This document shows positions 19,782-31,137 of a stretch of DNA of 64,000 nucleotides, piece by piece (within the stretch, counting starts at the first letter, position 1; each line of letters begins with the position of its first letter). The stretch is from assembly GCF_027492855.1 (NCBI RefSeq), contig NZ_JAPUDY010000099.1:342876-406875 (forward strand), in the 5' to 3' direction. Both the position numbers and the translations under genes were made by a program. Under the pieces are notes generated by a model. That model was not told where the DNA came from. It was given only the letters and a program-made list of their open reading frames with translations, and searched no databases. The DNA is from Acidovorax sp. (GTDB taxonomy: Bacteria; Pseudomonadota; Gammaproteobacteria; Burkholderiales; Burkholderiaceae_C).

Positions 19782-21011
19782 ATGGCAAGAGAATACAAAG
19801 ACGTTGTCGTGGGGCTGGACATTGGCACCGCCAAGGTCATGGCCGTGGTGGCCGAGGTCCTGCCCAATGGCGAGCTCAAGCTCGCAGGCCTGGGCGTGGC
19901 CCCGAGCAATGGCCTCAAGCGCGGCGTGGTGGTCAACATCGACGCCACGGTGCAGAGCATTCAGCAGGCACTGAAAGAGGCCGAGCTGATGGCCGACTGC
20001 AAGATCCAGCGCGTGTACACCGGTATCACCGGCAGCCACATCCGGGGCCTCAATTCGAGCGGCATGGTGGCCGTGAAGGACAAGGAAGTCACCTCGGCTG
20101 ACGTGGCGCGCGTGGTGGAGACCGCCAAGGCCATCAACATCAGCAGCGACCAGCGTCTGCTGCTGGTGGAGCCGCAGGAGTTCGTGATCGATGGGCAGGA
20201 TGTGAAAGAGCCCATCGGCATGAGCGGCATCCGCCTGGAGGCCAAGATCCACATCGTGACCGGTGCGCAGAGCGCGGCCGAAAACATCATCAAGTGCGTG
20301 CGCCGCTGTGGCCTGGAGGTCGAGCAGCTCATGCTCAACCCGCTGGCCAGCAGCCAGGCCGTGCTGACCGATGACGAGCGCGAACTGGGCGTGGTGGTGG
20401 TGGACATCGGCGCGGGCACGACCGACGTGGCCATCTTCACCGGCGGCGCGATCCGCCACACGGCGGTGATCCCGATCGCGGGTGACCTCATCACCAGCGA
20501 CATCGCCATGGCGCTGCGCACTCCGACGAAGGACGCCGAGGATATCAAGGTTGAGAGCGGCTACGCCAAGCAACTGCTGGCCGACCCCGAGGCGCAGGTG
20601 GAAGTGCCCGGCCTGGGCGACCGCAGCCCGCGCATGCTGAGCAAGCAGGCGCTGGCGGGTGTGATCGAGCCGCGTGTGGAGGAAATTTTCTCGCTCGTGC
20701 AGCAGGTGGTGCGCGAGTCGGGCTACGAAGAAGTGTTGTCCTCAGGGATCGTGCTCACGGGCGGCAGCTCGGTGATGCCCGGCATGATCGAACTGGGCGA
20801 AGACATCTTCTTGAAGCCCGTGCGGCGCGGCATTCCCAAATATTCCAGCGCCTTGGCCGACATGGTGGCCCAGCCCCGTGCTGCGACCGTGATGGGCCTT
20901 TTGGAAGAAGCGCGGCTGGCCAGGCTGCGCGGCTTCAAGGTGGCGCAAAAAAGTGGCTCCATGAAGACCGCGTTCGGGCGCTTCAAGGACTTCATTGTGG
21001 GGAATTTCTGA
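19782..21011 (+). CDS. ftsA: Cell division protein FtsA
   Basis: FtsA is the actin-like protein that tethers FtsZ filaments to the inner membrane and signals to the divisome. The 409-residue protein has phosphate loop 1 VGLDIGTAKVMAVV, the 1C domain, phosphate loop 2 VVVDIGAGTTDVAIF, and the adenosine motif VLTGGSSVMPGM. The C-terminal amphipathic membrane helix is FGRFKDFIVGNF. ftsZ follows after 151 bp. Confidence 0.97.
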   Translation: MAREYKDVVVGLDIGTAKVMAVVAEVLPNGELKLAGLGVAPSNGLKRGVVVNIDATVQSIQQALKEAELMADCKIQRVYTGITGSHIRGLNSSGMVAVKDKEVTSADVARVVETAKAINISSDQRLLLVEPQEFVIDGQDVKEPIGMSGIRLEAKIHIVTGAQSAAENIIKCVRRCGLEVEQLMLNPLASSQAVLTDDERELGVVVVDIGAGTTDVAIFTGGAIRHTAVIPIAGDLITSDIAMALRTPTKDAEDIKVESGYAKQLLADPEAQVEVPGLGDRSPRMLSKQALAGVIEPRVEEIFSLVQQVVRESGYEEVLSSGIVLTGGSSVMPGMIELGEDIFLKPVRRGIPKYSSALADMVAQPRAATVMGLLEEARLARLRGFKVAQKSGSMKTAFGRFKDFIVGNF

Positions 21012-21162
21012 CCATGAAATACCCACTGTGGTTAGCGCGAGGCAGCCCCCCAAAAACGTCGCGTGAGCGATGGCGATGTACAGGACCGCCAGGCACTCAA
21101 AGATCCAAGGACACTTTCACCATTTGGCAATTGCATACAGATTTAGAAACAGGAGCTCCAAG

Positions 21163-22407
21163 ATGACCATCGAAATGATCGAAGCCGAAGAATTCAACCA
21201 GGGCACCCAGATCAAGGTGATCGGTGTGGGCGGTGGCGGCAGCAATGCCGTTGAGCACATGATTGCCCGCAGCGTGCAGGGCGTGGAGTTTGTGAGCGCC
21301 AACACCGACGCGCAGGCGCTGACGCGCAGTTCGGCTCATCGCGTCATCCAGCTGGGCGGCAGCGGCCTGGGCGCGGGCGGCAAGCCTGAAAAGGCCCGTG
21401 ATGCGGCCGAAGCCGCCGTGGAAGATATCCGCGATGCCATTCAGGGCGCGCACATGCTGTTCATCACCGCCGGCATGGGCGGCGGCACGGGCACGGGGGC
21501 TGCGCCAGTGATCGCCCGCATTGCCAAGGAGATGGGCATCCTGACCGTGGGCGTGGTCACCAAGCCTTTCGACTGGGAAGGTGGCCGCCGCATGAAGAAC
21601 GCCGATGATGGCCTGACCGAGCTCGAAGCCAACGTGGACTCGCTGATCGTTGTGCTCAACGAGAAGCTGCTCGACGTGCTGGGCGACGACATCACCCAGG
21701 ATGAAGCGTTTGCGCATGCCAACGACGTGCTCAAGAACGCCGTGGGCGGCATTGCCGAAATCATCAACGAGTACGGCCAGGTGAACGTGGACTTCGAAGA
21801 CGTGCGCACCGTGATGGGCGAGCCCGGCAAGGCCATGATGGGCACGGCCACCGCCAGCGGCCCGGACCGCGCACGCATCGCCGCCGAGCAGGCCATCGCC
21901 TGCCCGCTGCTCGAAGGCATCGACCTGTCGGGCGCCAAGGGCGTGCTGGTGCTGGTCACGGCGAGCAAGGGCAGCCTCAAGCTGTCCGAGTCGCGCCAGG
22001 CCATGAACACCATCAATGCCTACGCCTCGACAGACGCGCACGTCATCTTCGGCGCTGCCTATGACGAAACCCTGGGCGATGAGATCCGCGTGACCGTGGT
22101 GGCCACGGGCCTGTCGCGCGCCAATGCGCGCCGCCAGCCTATCTCTGTGGTGCAGGGTGGCCTGCGCACGGGCACGGACAACATGGCCTACCAGATGCCA
22201 GTGACCGGCGTCGGCGCCATGGGTGCGGCAGCGGGCGGCGTGCAGGGCGGCCATGCAGGCAGCGCGCAGGCCGACTACGGCAGCATGTCGGTGCCTAGCG
22301 TCTGGCGCACCAACCGAACCCAGGCCGCAGCCCGCGTGGATGCGCTGTCGTCGGGCGGCATGGACGACCTGGAGATCCCGGCCTTCCTGCGCAAGCAAGC
22401 TGACTGA
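21163..22407 (+). CDS. ftsZ: Cell division protein FtsZ
   Basis: FtsZ is the tubulin-like GTPase that forms the Z ring. The protein has 414 residues from the ATG at 21163, with AGGAG at 21151. It carries VGGGGSNAV, the tubulin signature GGGTGTGAAPVIA, and the T7-loop synergy residues NVDFEDVRTVM. A Gly/Ala-rich linker (~320-395) leads to the conserved C-terminal peptide DDLEIPAFLRKQ, which binds FtsA/ZipA. The frame is open further upstream (from 21070), but that part has no family similarity. A terminator follows 17 bp after the stop. Confidence 0.98.
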   Translation: MTIEMIEAEEFNQGTQIKVIGVGGGGSNAVEHMIARSVQGVEFVSANTDAQALTRSSAHRVIQLGGSGLGAGGKPEKARDAAEAAVEDIRDAIQGAHMLFITAGMGGGTGTGAAPVIARIAKEMGILTVGVVTKPFDWEGGRRMKNADDGLTELEANVDSLIVVLNEKLLDVLGDDITQDEAFAHANDVLKNAVGGIAEIINEYGQVNVDFEDVRTVMGEPGKAMMGTATASGPDRARIAAEQAIACPLLEGIDLSGAKGVLVLVTASKGSLKLSESRQAMNTINAYASTDAHVIFGAAYDETLGDEIRVTVVATGLSRANARRQPISVVQGGLRTGTDNMAYQMPVTGVGAMGAAAGGVQGGHAGSAQADYGSMSVPSVWRTNRTQAAARVDALSSGGMDDLEIPAFLRKQAD

Positions 22408-22423
22408 GCGGACCGGTACTCAC

Positions 22424-22461
22424 AAAAAAGCCCTGCCAGCGAATGCTGGCAGGGCTTTTTT
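22424..22461. terminator. Bidirectional rho-independent terminator between ftsZ and the chemoreceptor gene
   Basis: A perfect 17-bp inverted repeat (AAAAAAGCCCTGCCAGC and its complement) closes on a GAAT loop. The T run on each side suits convergent ftsZ and the leftward chemoreceptor gene. Confidence 0.93.
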
Positions 22462-22513
22462 ACTTGGTAGAGGCGCGCCGACTTTACCCGTCAACGCATT
22501 ACCTCTCACCGCC

Positions 22514-24274
22514 TCAGAAGGACTCCCAATCGTCGTTGTTGTCGGCCGCAGGCTTGGGGCTGGCCTTAGAGGGCAGCGCTGCGGCGGGGCGGGGGGCTGG
22601 TGCGGCCTTGGCCAGGGCAGGGCGTGGCGCTGCAGCACGCGCTGGTGCCGCTGGCGCAGGGCGGGGGGGCGCAGCCAGGGGGCGGTTAGCGGGCGCGGGC
22701 ACCGAGGTGTTGCCGTTCACGCGGAACAGGGCCACTACCTCGGTGAGCTTCATGGCCTGCTCACGCAGGCTGTCGGCTGCGGCGGTGGACTCCTCCACCA
22801 GCGCCGAGTTCTGCTGGGTCATCTGGTCGAGCTGGTTCATGGCTGTGTTGACCTGCGCAATGCCCTGGCTTTGCTCGGAAGTGGCCGCGCGAATTTCGCC
22901 AATGATGTCGGTCACGCGCTGAACGCTGGCCACGATCTCGGTCATGGTGGCGCCTGCATTGCCCACGAGCTGGGTGCCGGACTCGACCTTCTCCACGGAC
23001 GCGCCGATCAGCGTCTTGATCTCCTTGGCGGCTTCTGCGCTGCGTTGGGCCAGGTTGCGCACTTCGCCCGCCACCACGGCAAAGCCCCGGCCTTGCTCGC
23101 CCGCGCGGGCGGCCTCTACGGCGGCATTGAGCGCGAGGATGTTGGTCTGGAAGGCAATGCCGTCGATCACGCCAATGATGTCGCTGATCTTTTTGCTGCT
23201 GGCGTTGATCTCCTGCATGGTGGAGACCACCTGCGACACCACCTCGCCGCCGCGTGCCGCCACTTTGGCGGCCGAAGTCGCCATCTGGTTCGCGGTCTGG
23301 GCCGAGTCCGAGGTCTGCTTGACGGTGCTGGTCAGCTCTTCCATGCTGCTGGCCGTGGTCTGCAGATTGCTGGCCGTGTCTTCGGTGCGGTGCGCCAGGT
23401 CGTTGTTGCCCTGGGCGATTTCGCTCGAAGCGGTGGCAATGCTGTCGGTGGCCGAGCGCACCTCGGTGACCAGCTTGCGCAGCGAGGTGACCATGTGGGC
23501 CAGCCCGTCGAGCATGGAGCCGGGGTGGGCGGTGGGAATCTGGGCGTCGAGGTTGCCCTCGGCGACCTCCTGCATGATGGCGATGGCGTCGGCGGGCTCA
23601 CCACCGATTTGGCGCAATACAGATCGCGACACGACCCAGCCGATGGCACCCACGACCAGAAACACGATCAGCACCACTGCCAGGCTGGACCAGAGCGCCT
23701 TGCGCAGCAGGGCGTCCACGTCGTCGGTGTACAGGCCGGAGCCGACCATCCAGTTCCAGCCATCCACCCTCACGATGTACTGCAGCTTAGGCACGGTTTC
23801 CTGCTGGCCGGGGCGCGCGAACATGGTGGATACAAACGCCTTGCCATCCTTGCTGGCGCGCAGGCCGTTCACCAGCAGACCGATGATGTCCACCCCTGAA
23901 CCGTCCTTGACCTTGCCCAGCATGTCCTGATCAGCCCACTCGGGCTTGAAGGGGTGCATGACACCCACGCCTTCGGTGGTCCAGATGTAAAAGTATTCGG
24001 TCTTGCCTTCGGCGCCGCCATAACGGGCGATGCGCAAGGCCTCCTTGGCGGCCTTCTGGGCTTCTTCTACCGGCATGGCGCCACTGGCGGCCTTGGCCTG
24101 GTAGGCGGCCACGATGCTGTGGGCAGACTGGACGGCCGTGGTCAGCATGTCCTTGCGCGACTCGATGATGAGCCGTCGTTCTTGCAGCAGGGACATGATG
24201 GCCATGATCAGCAGCGCAGCCAGTGCGGTGCCGATCATGAGCATGATTTTCATTTTGAAGCTGAGCTTGCTCAT
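22514..24274 (-). CDS. Methyl-accepting chemotaxis protein with sCache sensor and C-terminal CheR/CheB tether
   Basis: A transmembrane chemoreceptor of 586 residues. Membrane helices are at ~8-30 and ~194-215. The periplasmic part (~35-190) looks like a single Cache domain ([16 protein letters not shown], then the [13 protein letters not shown] end). A HAMP domain (~216-268) and a signalling domain follow, with the conserved tip [20 protein letters not shown]. The Pro/Ala-rich linker (~520-580) ends in DWESF, a pentapeptide of the NWETF/GWEEF type that recruits CheR and CheB. The gene is inverted between ftsZ and lpxC, genes usually adjacent in proteobacteria. The ligand is unknown; sCache domains often bind small organic acids. 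Confidence 0.94.
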   Translation of the reverse strand: MSKLSFKMKIMLMIGTALAALLIMAIMSLLQERRLIIESRKDMLTTAVQSAHSIVAAYQAKAASGAMPVEEAQKAAKEALRIARYGGAEGKTEYFYIWTTEGVGVMHPFKPEWADQDMLGKVKDGSGVDIIGLLVNGLRASKDGKAFVSTMFARPGQQETVPKLQYIVRVDGWNWMVGSGLYTDDVDALLRKALWSSLAVVLIVFLVVGAIGWVVSRSVLRQIGGEPADAIAIMQEVAEGNLDAQIPTAHPGSMLDGLAHMVTSLRKLVTEVRSATDSIATASSEIAQGNNDLAHRTEDTASNLQTTASSMEELTSTVKQTSDSAQTANQMATSAAKVAARGGEVVSQVVSTMQEINASSKKISDIIGVIDGIAFQTNILALNAAVEAARAGEQGRGFAVVAGEVRNLAQRSAEAAKEIKTLIGASVEKVESGTQLVGNAGATMTEIVASVQRVTDIIGEIRAATSEQSQGIAQVNTAMNQLDQMTQQNSALVEESTAAADSLREQAMKLTEVVALFRVNGNTSVPAPANRPLAAPPRPAPAAPARAAAPRPALAKAAPAPRPAAALPSKASPKPAADNNDDWESF

Positions 24275-24544
24275 GGTGTGCGTTCTCCAGTGGGGCGGCG
24301 TCTATATCTGTATCGCTGAAAGTCTATCTACATCTGCCTTGCGGCGTGCCGGGGTGCTGTCATACCCGAGACGGAGCAAGCCGATGCTGCCCCGGTAGTT
24401 CTAGCCGTTGGAGAATTGTGCGTAGAGGCTGGCCCGAGGGCAGTAGGTAAAAACACGGCGGTAGCACTACGTATGGACTGCCGCAGGCGGCACGGCAAGA
24501 CCTGCATGTGTGCGGGGCGGGACATCAGAAACTAAAATACAGAG

Positions 24545-25468
24545 ATGCTCCAGCAACGCACCCTCAAGACACTGACCCGCGCCGTAGGCGTCGGACTGCA
24601 CAGCGGCCAGCGGGTCGAGCTGACCTTGCGGCCTGCACAACCGGACACTGGTATCGTGTTTCGGCGGGTGGACCTGCCCCAGCCCGTGGATATTCCGATC
24701 CGGGCCGAGGCCGTCACCGACACGCGGCTCGCCTCCACCATCGCGGTGGGCAATGCCAAGGTGCACACGGTGGAGCACCTGATGTCGGCCTGCGCGGGCC
24801 TGGGGCTCGACAATCTCTATGTGGACATCACCGCCGAAGAAGTGCCCATCCTCGACGGGTCTTCGGCCTCTTTCGTGTTTTTGCTGCAAAGCGCCGGGGT
24901 GGAACTGCAGAACGCCCCCAAGCGCTTCATCCGTGTCACCCGGCCCGTGGAGGTGCGCGAGGGCGAGGGCGCCAACGCCAAGTGGGCGCGCCTCACGCCC
25001 TACCACGGTTACAAGCTCAGCTTTGAAATCGACTTTGACCACCCGGCCGTGGATTCCACCGGCCAGCGTGTGGAGTTCGACCTGGGGCAAGGCAACTACA
25101 GCCGCGACATCGCCCGCGCCCGCACCTTTGGCTTCACGCGCGATGTAGAAATGATGCGCTCCAACGGCCTGGCGCTGGGCGGCGGGCTGGACAACGCCAT
25201 CGTCATGGACGACTACAAGGTGCTCAACAGCGATGGGCTGCGCTACGACGACGAGTTCGTGAAGCACAAGATCCTCGACGCCATGGGCGACCTGTACCTG
25301 ATCGGCAAGCCCCTGCTCGCGGCCTACAGCGCGTTCCGCTCGGGCCACGCCATGAACAACCTGCTGCTGCGCGAGCTGCTGGCCCAGCGCGATGCCTGGG
25401 AGGTGGTTACCTTCGAGGACGAACGCCAAGCCCCTACGGGTTTTGCGCAGCCCGCTCGCGCCTGGTAA
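24545..25468 (+). CDS. lpxC: UDP-3-O-acyl-N-acetylglucosamine deacetylase LpxC
   Basis: LpxC is the zinc deacetylase of the committed step of lipid A synthesis. The 307-residue protein has the zinc ligands His78 (VEHLMSA), His241 and Asp245 (HKILDAMGD), and the catalytic His268 (SGHAMNN). The spacing matches E. coli His79, His238, Asp242 and His265. The 270-bp region before it holds no gene; a TAAAAT at 24533-24538 could be a -10 element, but no good -35 was seen. A small membrane protein gene follows after 18 bp. Confidence 0.97.
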   Translation: MLQQRTLKTLTRAVGVGLHSGQRVELTLRPAQPDTGIVFRRVDLPQPVDIPIRAEAVTDTRLASTIAVGNAKVHTVEHLMSACAGLGLDNLYVDITAEEVPILDGSSASFVFLLQSAGVELQNAPKRFIRVTRPVEVREGEGANAKWARLTPYHGYKLSFEIDFDHPAVDSTGQRVEFDLGQGNYSRDIARARTFGFTRDVEMMRSNGLALGGGLDNAIVMDDYKVLNSDGLRYDDEFVKHKILDAMGDLYLIGKPLLAAYSAFRSGHAMNNLLLRELLAQRDAWEVVTFEDERQAPTGFAQPARAW

Positions 25469-25486
25469 CGCGGGCCCACCACCACC

Positions 25487-25663
25487 ATGCTGATCTTTCG
25501 CTGGCTGGCCATGCTGCTGCTTCTGGCTGCGGCTGTGTCGTTTGCGTTTTATGCGGGCACGGGGGAGGCGCGCTACAAGCGCCTGGGGCTGGTCATCCTC
25601 AAATGGACGGTGATCGCTGCCGTCTTCTTTTTCGCAGTGATCTTCATCGGGCGCCTGGCCTGA
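25487..25663 (+). CDS. Small two-helix membrane protein (58 residues)
   Basis: The ATG at 25487 opens a 58-residue frame ending in TGA at 25661. It starts MLIFRWLAMLLLLAAAVSFA and has two hydrophobic segments (~3-22 and ~34-55) joined by a short polar linker GTGEARYKRLG. It follows lpxC by 18 bp on the same strand, so it is probably co-transcribed. The clear membrane pattern and closeness support a real gene. No function can be assigned. Confidence 0.7.
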   Translation: MLIFRWLAMLLLLAAAVSFAFYAGTGEARYKRLGLVILKWTVIAAVFFFAVIFIGRLA

Positions 25664-25700
25664 GTGCACGAATCTCCCGCTGGCCTATACTCGCGCCTGC

Positions 25701-27836
<2,136 letters not shown>

Positions 27837-28021
27837 TTAGCGCAACTACTGGCCCTGCGGATTCGCTTCAAAAAATCCGTGGGGCCGTGCTTACCCTGTG
27901 CGGCGGCGGCGGCGGCCGGGCCTATAGTCCCGCCTAACTTCCGGTCCAGAAGGCCGGAGGATGGGTGCGGCACTAAATTTGCTGTGCTTGACGATCTCTC
28001 ACAAAAACCTAAGGAAGAGCC

Positions 28022-29671
28022 ATGAATGCTCTCGGCCGCTTCTCCATCCGTACACGACTCTACTTTGGTACCGTCTTTTCCCTGATTCTTTTGATCGTTA
28101 TCGGAGCCATGGGTTATGTGGCCCTGGACCGCACGCGCGGCACGCTGCAGGTGCTGTTTTCCGAGCGGGTGCAGACGCTGACCGACATGTCCGACCTGCG
28201 CACCACGCTGGGCGACCTGCGCCGGGTCGAAAAGGACATCATCATCAATTTCAACAACACGGTAGAGGTTTCCGCACTGCGCGAAACCTGGGCCAAAACC
28301 CTGGCGGCGCTGCGCAAGAGCCTGGCCGATGTGCGCCAGGTGCAGTCGGACGAGCCCGCTTTTGTCGATTCCATCGACAAGTCGCTGGCCGAGATCAAGC
28401 TGTATGAAACCGGTATCGTCCCCATCTTTGCGCAGATCGAGCAGGCGCAACTCGACGGCGCGGGCGGCGGCGCCTATGCCAACCGCCTCAAGGTCCACAT
28501 GGACGCCACCGACCAACTGTTCTCCAGCCTGGCTGCGTCGGCCCGTGCGCAGATGGACGAGGCTCGCGCGGGTGTGGAGCTGCGCACCTCCACCATGTCG
28601 GCGCTTATCGGCATCGGACTGGTGTTGGGGCTGGCGGTGCTGATTCCGCTCACCTTCTTCAGCGTGCGCTCCATCACCAAATCCCTGGGGCAGGCCCAGG
28701 AACTGGCCGAGCGCATTGCCAGCGGCGACCTGTCGCACGACGTGGCTCCCATGAACCAGGACGAGGTGGGCCAACTGGTGTCGGCCATGGGCCGCATGCA
28801 GGACTCGTTGCGTGGCCTGGTGCGCCAGGTGCAGGACGCGGCGGGCAACATCTCCACCGCCAGCTCCGAGATCGCCAGCGGCAACCATGACCTGAGCCAC
28901 CGCACCGAGCAGACGGCGGCCAACCTCGAAGAAACTGCCTCATCGATGGAGGTGCTGACCAGCACGGTGCAGCAAAGCGCACAGTCCTCGCGCCAGGCCA
29001 GCGACTTCGCTTCGTCGGCCGCCGAAGTGGCGGCGCGCGGCGGCGCCGTGGTGTCGCAGGTGGTGACCACCATGGACCAGATCACCACCAGCTCACGCAA
29101 GATCGCCGACATCACGGGTGTGATCGACTCCATCGCCTTCCAGACCAACATCCTCGCGCTCAACGCCGCTGTGGAGGCCGCGCGGGCCGGTGAGCAGGGC
29201 CGGGGTTTTGCCGTGGTGGCCAGCGAGGTGCGCAACCTCGCGCAGCGCAGCGCCGAGGCCGCCAAAGAGATCAAGGGCTTGATCGGTTCGTCGGTGGAGC
29301 GGGTGGAAGACGGCTCGCGCCTGGTGAGCCAGGCGGGCCAGACCATGACCGAGATCGTGAGCAGCGTGCGCCGCGTGTCCGACATCATTGGCGAAATCAC
29401 CGCCTCGTCGGCCGAGCAGAGTGACAACATTGGCCAGATCAGCCAGTCGGTGTCGCAACTCGACCAGATGACACAGCAGAACGCCGCGTTGGTGGAGCAG
29501 TCCACCGCCGCGTCCGAATCGCTCAGGGAGCAGGCGCACCAACTGACCGGCGCTGTCAGCCAGTTCAAGCTGCAGGAGGGCGCATTCTCGGCCGCTGGTG
29601 TGTCAGCGCCTGCTGCGCCAGCCGTGGTCTCTGCGGCACGCCGGCCTGCGTTGCAGATTCCGGTAGGTTGA
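28022..29671 (+). CDS. Methyl-accepting chemotaxis protein with four-helix-bundle sensor
   Basis: A 549-residue chemoreceptor. Membrane helices are at ~11-34 and ~191-213. The periplasmic part between them is all-helical, as in Tar-type four-helix-bundle sensors. A HAMP domain (~214-266) and a signalling domain follow, with the tip [20 protein letters not shown]. It lacks the CheR/CheB pentapeptide seen in the other receptor of this window and ends PALQIPVG. The 185-bp region upstream holds a short GGC tract (27902-27918) and no convincing flagellar sigma promoter. Confidence 0.94.
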   Translation: MNALGRFSIRTRLYFGTVFSLILLIVIGAMGYVALDRTRGTLQVLFSERVQTLTDMSDLRTTLGDLRRVEKDIIINFNNTVEVSALRETWAKTLAALRKSLADVRQVQSDEPAFVDSIDKSLAEIKLYETGIVPIFAQIEQAQLDGAGGGAYANRLKVHMDATDQLFSSLAASARAQMDEARAGVELRTSTMSALIGIGLVLGLAVLIPLTFFSVRSITKSLGQAQELAERIASGDLSHDVAPMNQDEVGQLVSAMGRMQDSLRGLVRQVQDAAGNISTASSEIASGNHDLSHRTEQTAANLEETASSMEVLTSTVQQSAQSSRQASDFASSAAEVAARGGAVVSQVVTTMDQITTSSRKIADITGVIDSIAFQTNILALNAAVEAARAGEQGRGFAVVASEVRNLAQRSAEAAKEIKGLIGSSVERVEDGSRLVSQAGQTMTEIVSSVRRVSDIIGEITASSAEQSDNIGQISQSVSQLDQMTQQNAALVEQSTAASESLREQAHQLTGAVSQFKLQEGAFSAAGVSAPAAPAVVSAARRPALQIPVG

Positions 29672-29680
29672 TGGTGTTTT

Positions 29681-29717
29681 TAGCTGCTAGCGCTTATTGA
29701 ATAAGCGCTAGCAGCTA
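29681..29717. repeat. Palindromic repeat family 1, copy e (also likely bidirectional terminator)
   Basis: Perfect 17-bp arms TAGCTGCTAGCGCTTAT and ATAAGCGCTAGCAGCTA flank a 3-nt loop. T-rich sequence precedes it and A-rich sequence follows, so it can end transcription from both the chemoreceptor gene (rightward) and gspE (leftward). This is the most symmetric copy in the window. Confidence 0.85.
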
Positions 29718-29734
29718 TTAAAAATATAGCGACT

Positions 29735-31123
29735 TCAATCCCGCGTCACACGCAACACCTCTTCGCGGCTGGTGATGCCCGCGGCGATCAGGCGCTCGGC
29801 GTCCTCGCGCATCAGGGCCATGCCGTCGGCCATGGCGGCGGTGCGGATGTCGGCCTCGGAGGTCTGGTTGTGGATCTGCGCGCGGATGGCGTCGGTGGTC
29901 ACCAGCAGCTCGAACACACCGGTGCGGCCGGTGTAGCCCGTGTGGCCGCAGGCATCGCAACCCGCGCCGTGGCAATGGCTGCAGTATTTGCGCACCAGGC
30001 GCTGGGCCAGCACGCCCAGCAGGGATGACGACAGCAGGAAGGGCTCCACGCCCATGTCGGTCAGGCGCGTCACGGCGCTGGCGGCGTCGTTGGTGTGCAG
30101 GGTGGCCAACACCAGGTGACCGGTGAGCGAGGCCTGGATGGCGATCTGCGCGGTCTCGAAGTCGCGGATTTCGCCGATCATGATGATGTCCGGGTCTTGC
30201 CGCAGGATGGCGCGCAGGGCCTTGGCAAAGGTCAGCTCGATCTTGCTGTTGACCTGGGTCTGGCCCACGCCCGGCAGCTCGTATTCGATGGGGTCTTCCA
30301 CCGTCATGATGTTGTTGCGCGTGGCATCAAGCCGCCCCAGGCCTGCATACAGCGTGGTGGTCTTGCCCGAGCCCGTGGGGCCGGTCACCAGGATGATGCC
30401 GTGCGGCTGGTTGATCAGGCCTTCAAAGCGCCGCAGCGTTTCGCCCTGCATGCCCACGGCTTCCAGGCTGAGCTTGCTCTCGCTCTTGTCCAACAGGCGC
30501 AGCACGGCGCGCTCGCCATGGGCGCTGGGCAGGGTGGACACGCGCACGTCGATGGCGCGGGTGCCCAGGCGCAGGCTGATGCGGCCGTCTTGCGGCAGGC
30601 GTTTTTCCGAAATATCGAGGTCGGCCATGATCTTCAAGCGCGAGATCAGCGCGGCGTGCAGCGCGCGGTTGGGCTGCACCACCTCGCGCAGCGTGCCGTC
30701 CACCCGAAAACGTACGCTGCTGTGGCGCTCGTAGGGCTCGATGTGGATGTCGCTCGCGCCGTCGCGCGCGGCCTGCGTGAGCAGGGCGTTGAGCATGCGG
30801 ATGATGGGCGCGTCGCCCGCCGACTCCAGCAGGTCTTCCACCGCAGGCAGCTCCTGCATCATGCGCGAGAGGTCGGCGTCGCTTTCGACCTCGCTCACCA
30901 CGGTGGCCGCACTCGATTCGCTGTGCGAATAGGCCGCGCTGATGCGCTGGGCCAGGCCGGGCGCGTCGAGCGGCAACAACTGCTGCACGGGGTGCTTGCG
31001 CAGCACCTCGGACAGCGCGCCCGCATCGGGGCTGGGGCCGTGCCACAGCACCAACTGGTGGCCGTCGTCCTCCAGCAGCAGTTGGGCGGTGCGCGCAAAG
31101 GCGTAGGGCAGGGGGTGGCGCAT
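29735..31123 (-). CDS. gspE: Type II secretion ATPase GspE
   Basis: GspE is the cytoplasmic ATPase that powers pseudopilus assembly in type II secretion. The 462-residue protein has an N1E-like region, then ASDIHIEP, the arginine-finger region, Walker A GPTGSGKT at 248-255, the Asp box (TVEDPIEYELPGVGQTQVN in part) and Walker B IIMIGEIRD. The zinc-binding CSHCHGAGCDAC follows. It is the last gene of the leftward gsp operon, 14 bp after gspD. No gspF follows it. Confidence 0.96.
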   Translation of the reverse strand: MRHPLPYAFARTAQLLLEDDGHQLVLWHGPSPDAGALSEVLRKHPVQQLLPLDAPGLAQRISAAYSHSESSAATVVSEVESDADLSRMMQELPAVEDLLESAGDAPIIRMLNALLTQAARDGASDIHIEPYERHSSVRFRVDGTLREVVQPNRALHAALISRLKIMADLDISEKRLPQDGRISLRLGTRAIDVRVSTLPSAHGERAVLRLLDKSESKLSLEAVGMQGETLRRFEGLINQPHGIILVTGPTGSGKTTTLYAGLGRLDATRNNIMTVEDPIEYELPGVGQTQVNSKIELTFAKALRAILRQDPDIIMIGEIRDFETAQIAIQASLTGHLVLATLHTNDAASAVTRLTDMGVEPFLLSSSLLGVLAQRLVRKYCSHCHGAGCDACGHTGYTGRTGVFELLVTTDAIRAQIHNQTSEADIRTAAMADGMALMREDAERLIAAGITSREEVLRVTRD

Positions 31124-31137
31124 GCGTCGTGGGCCCT

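Noticed and set aside
21014-21166. A 50-codon frame between ftsA and ftsZ overlapping the ftsZ start
   Set aside because: There is no ribosome site before it, and the peptide has no membrane or domain character. The ATGA overlap with ftsZ is probably chance.
27970-27995. Flagellar sigma-28 promoter before the second chemoreceptor
   Set aside because: TAAA and GACGAT are present, but the spacing is about 3 bp too short and the -10 matches poorly.
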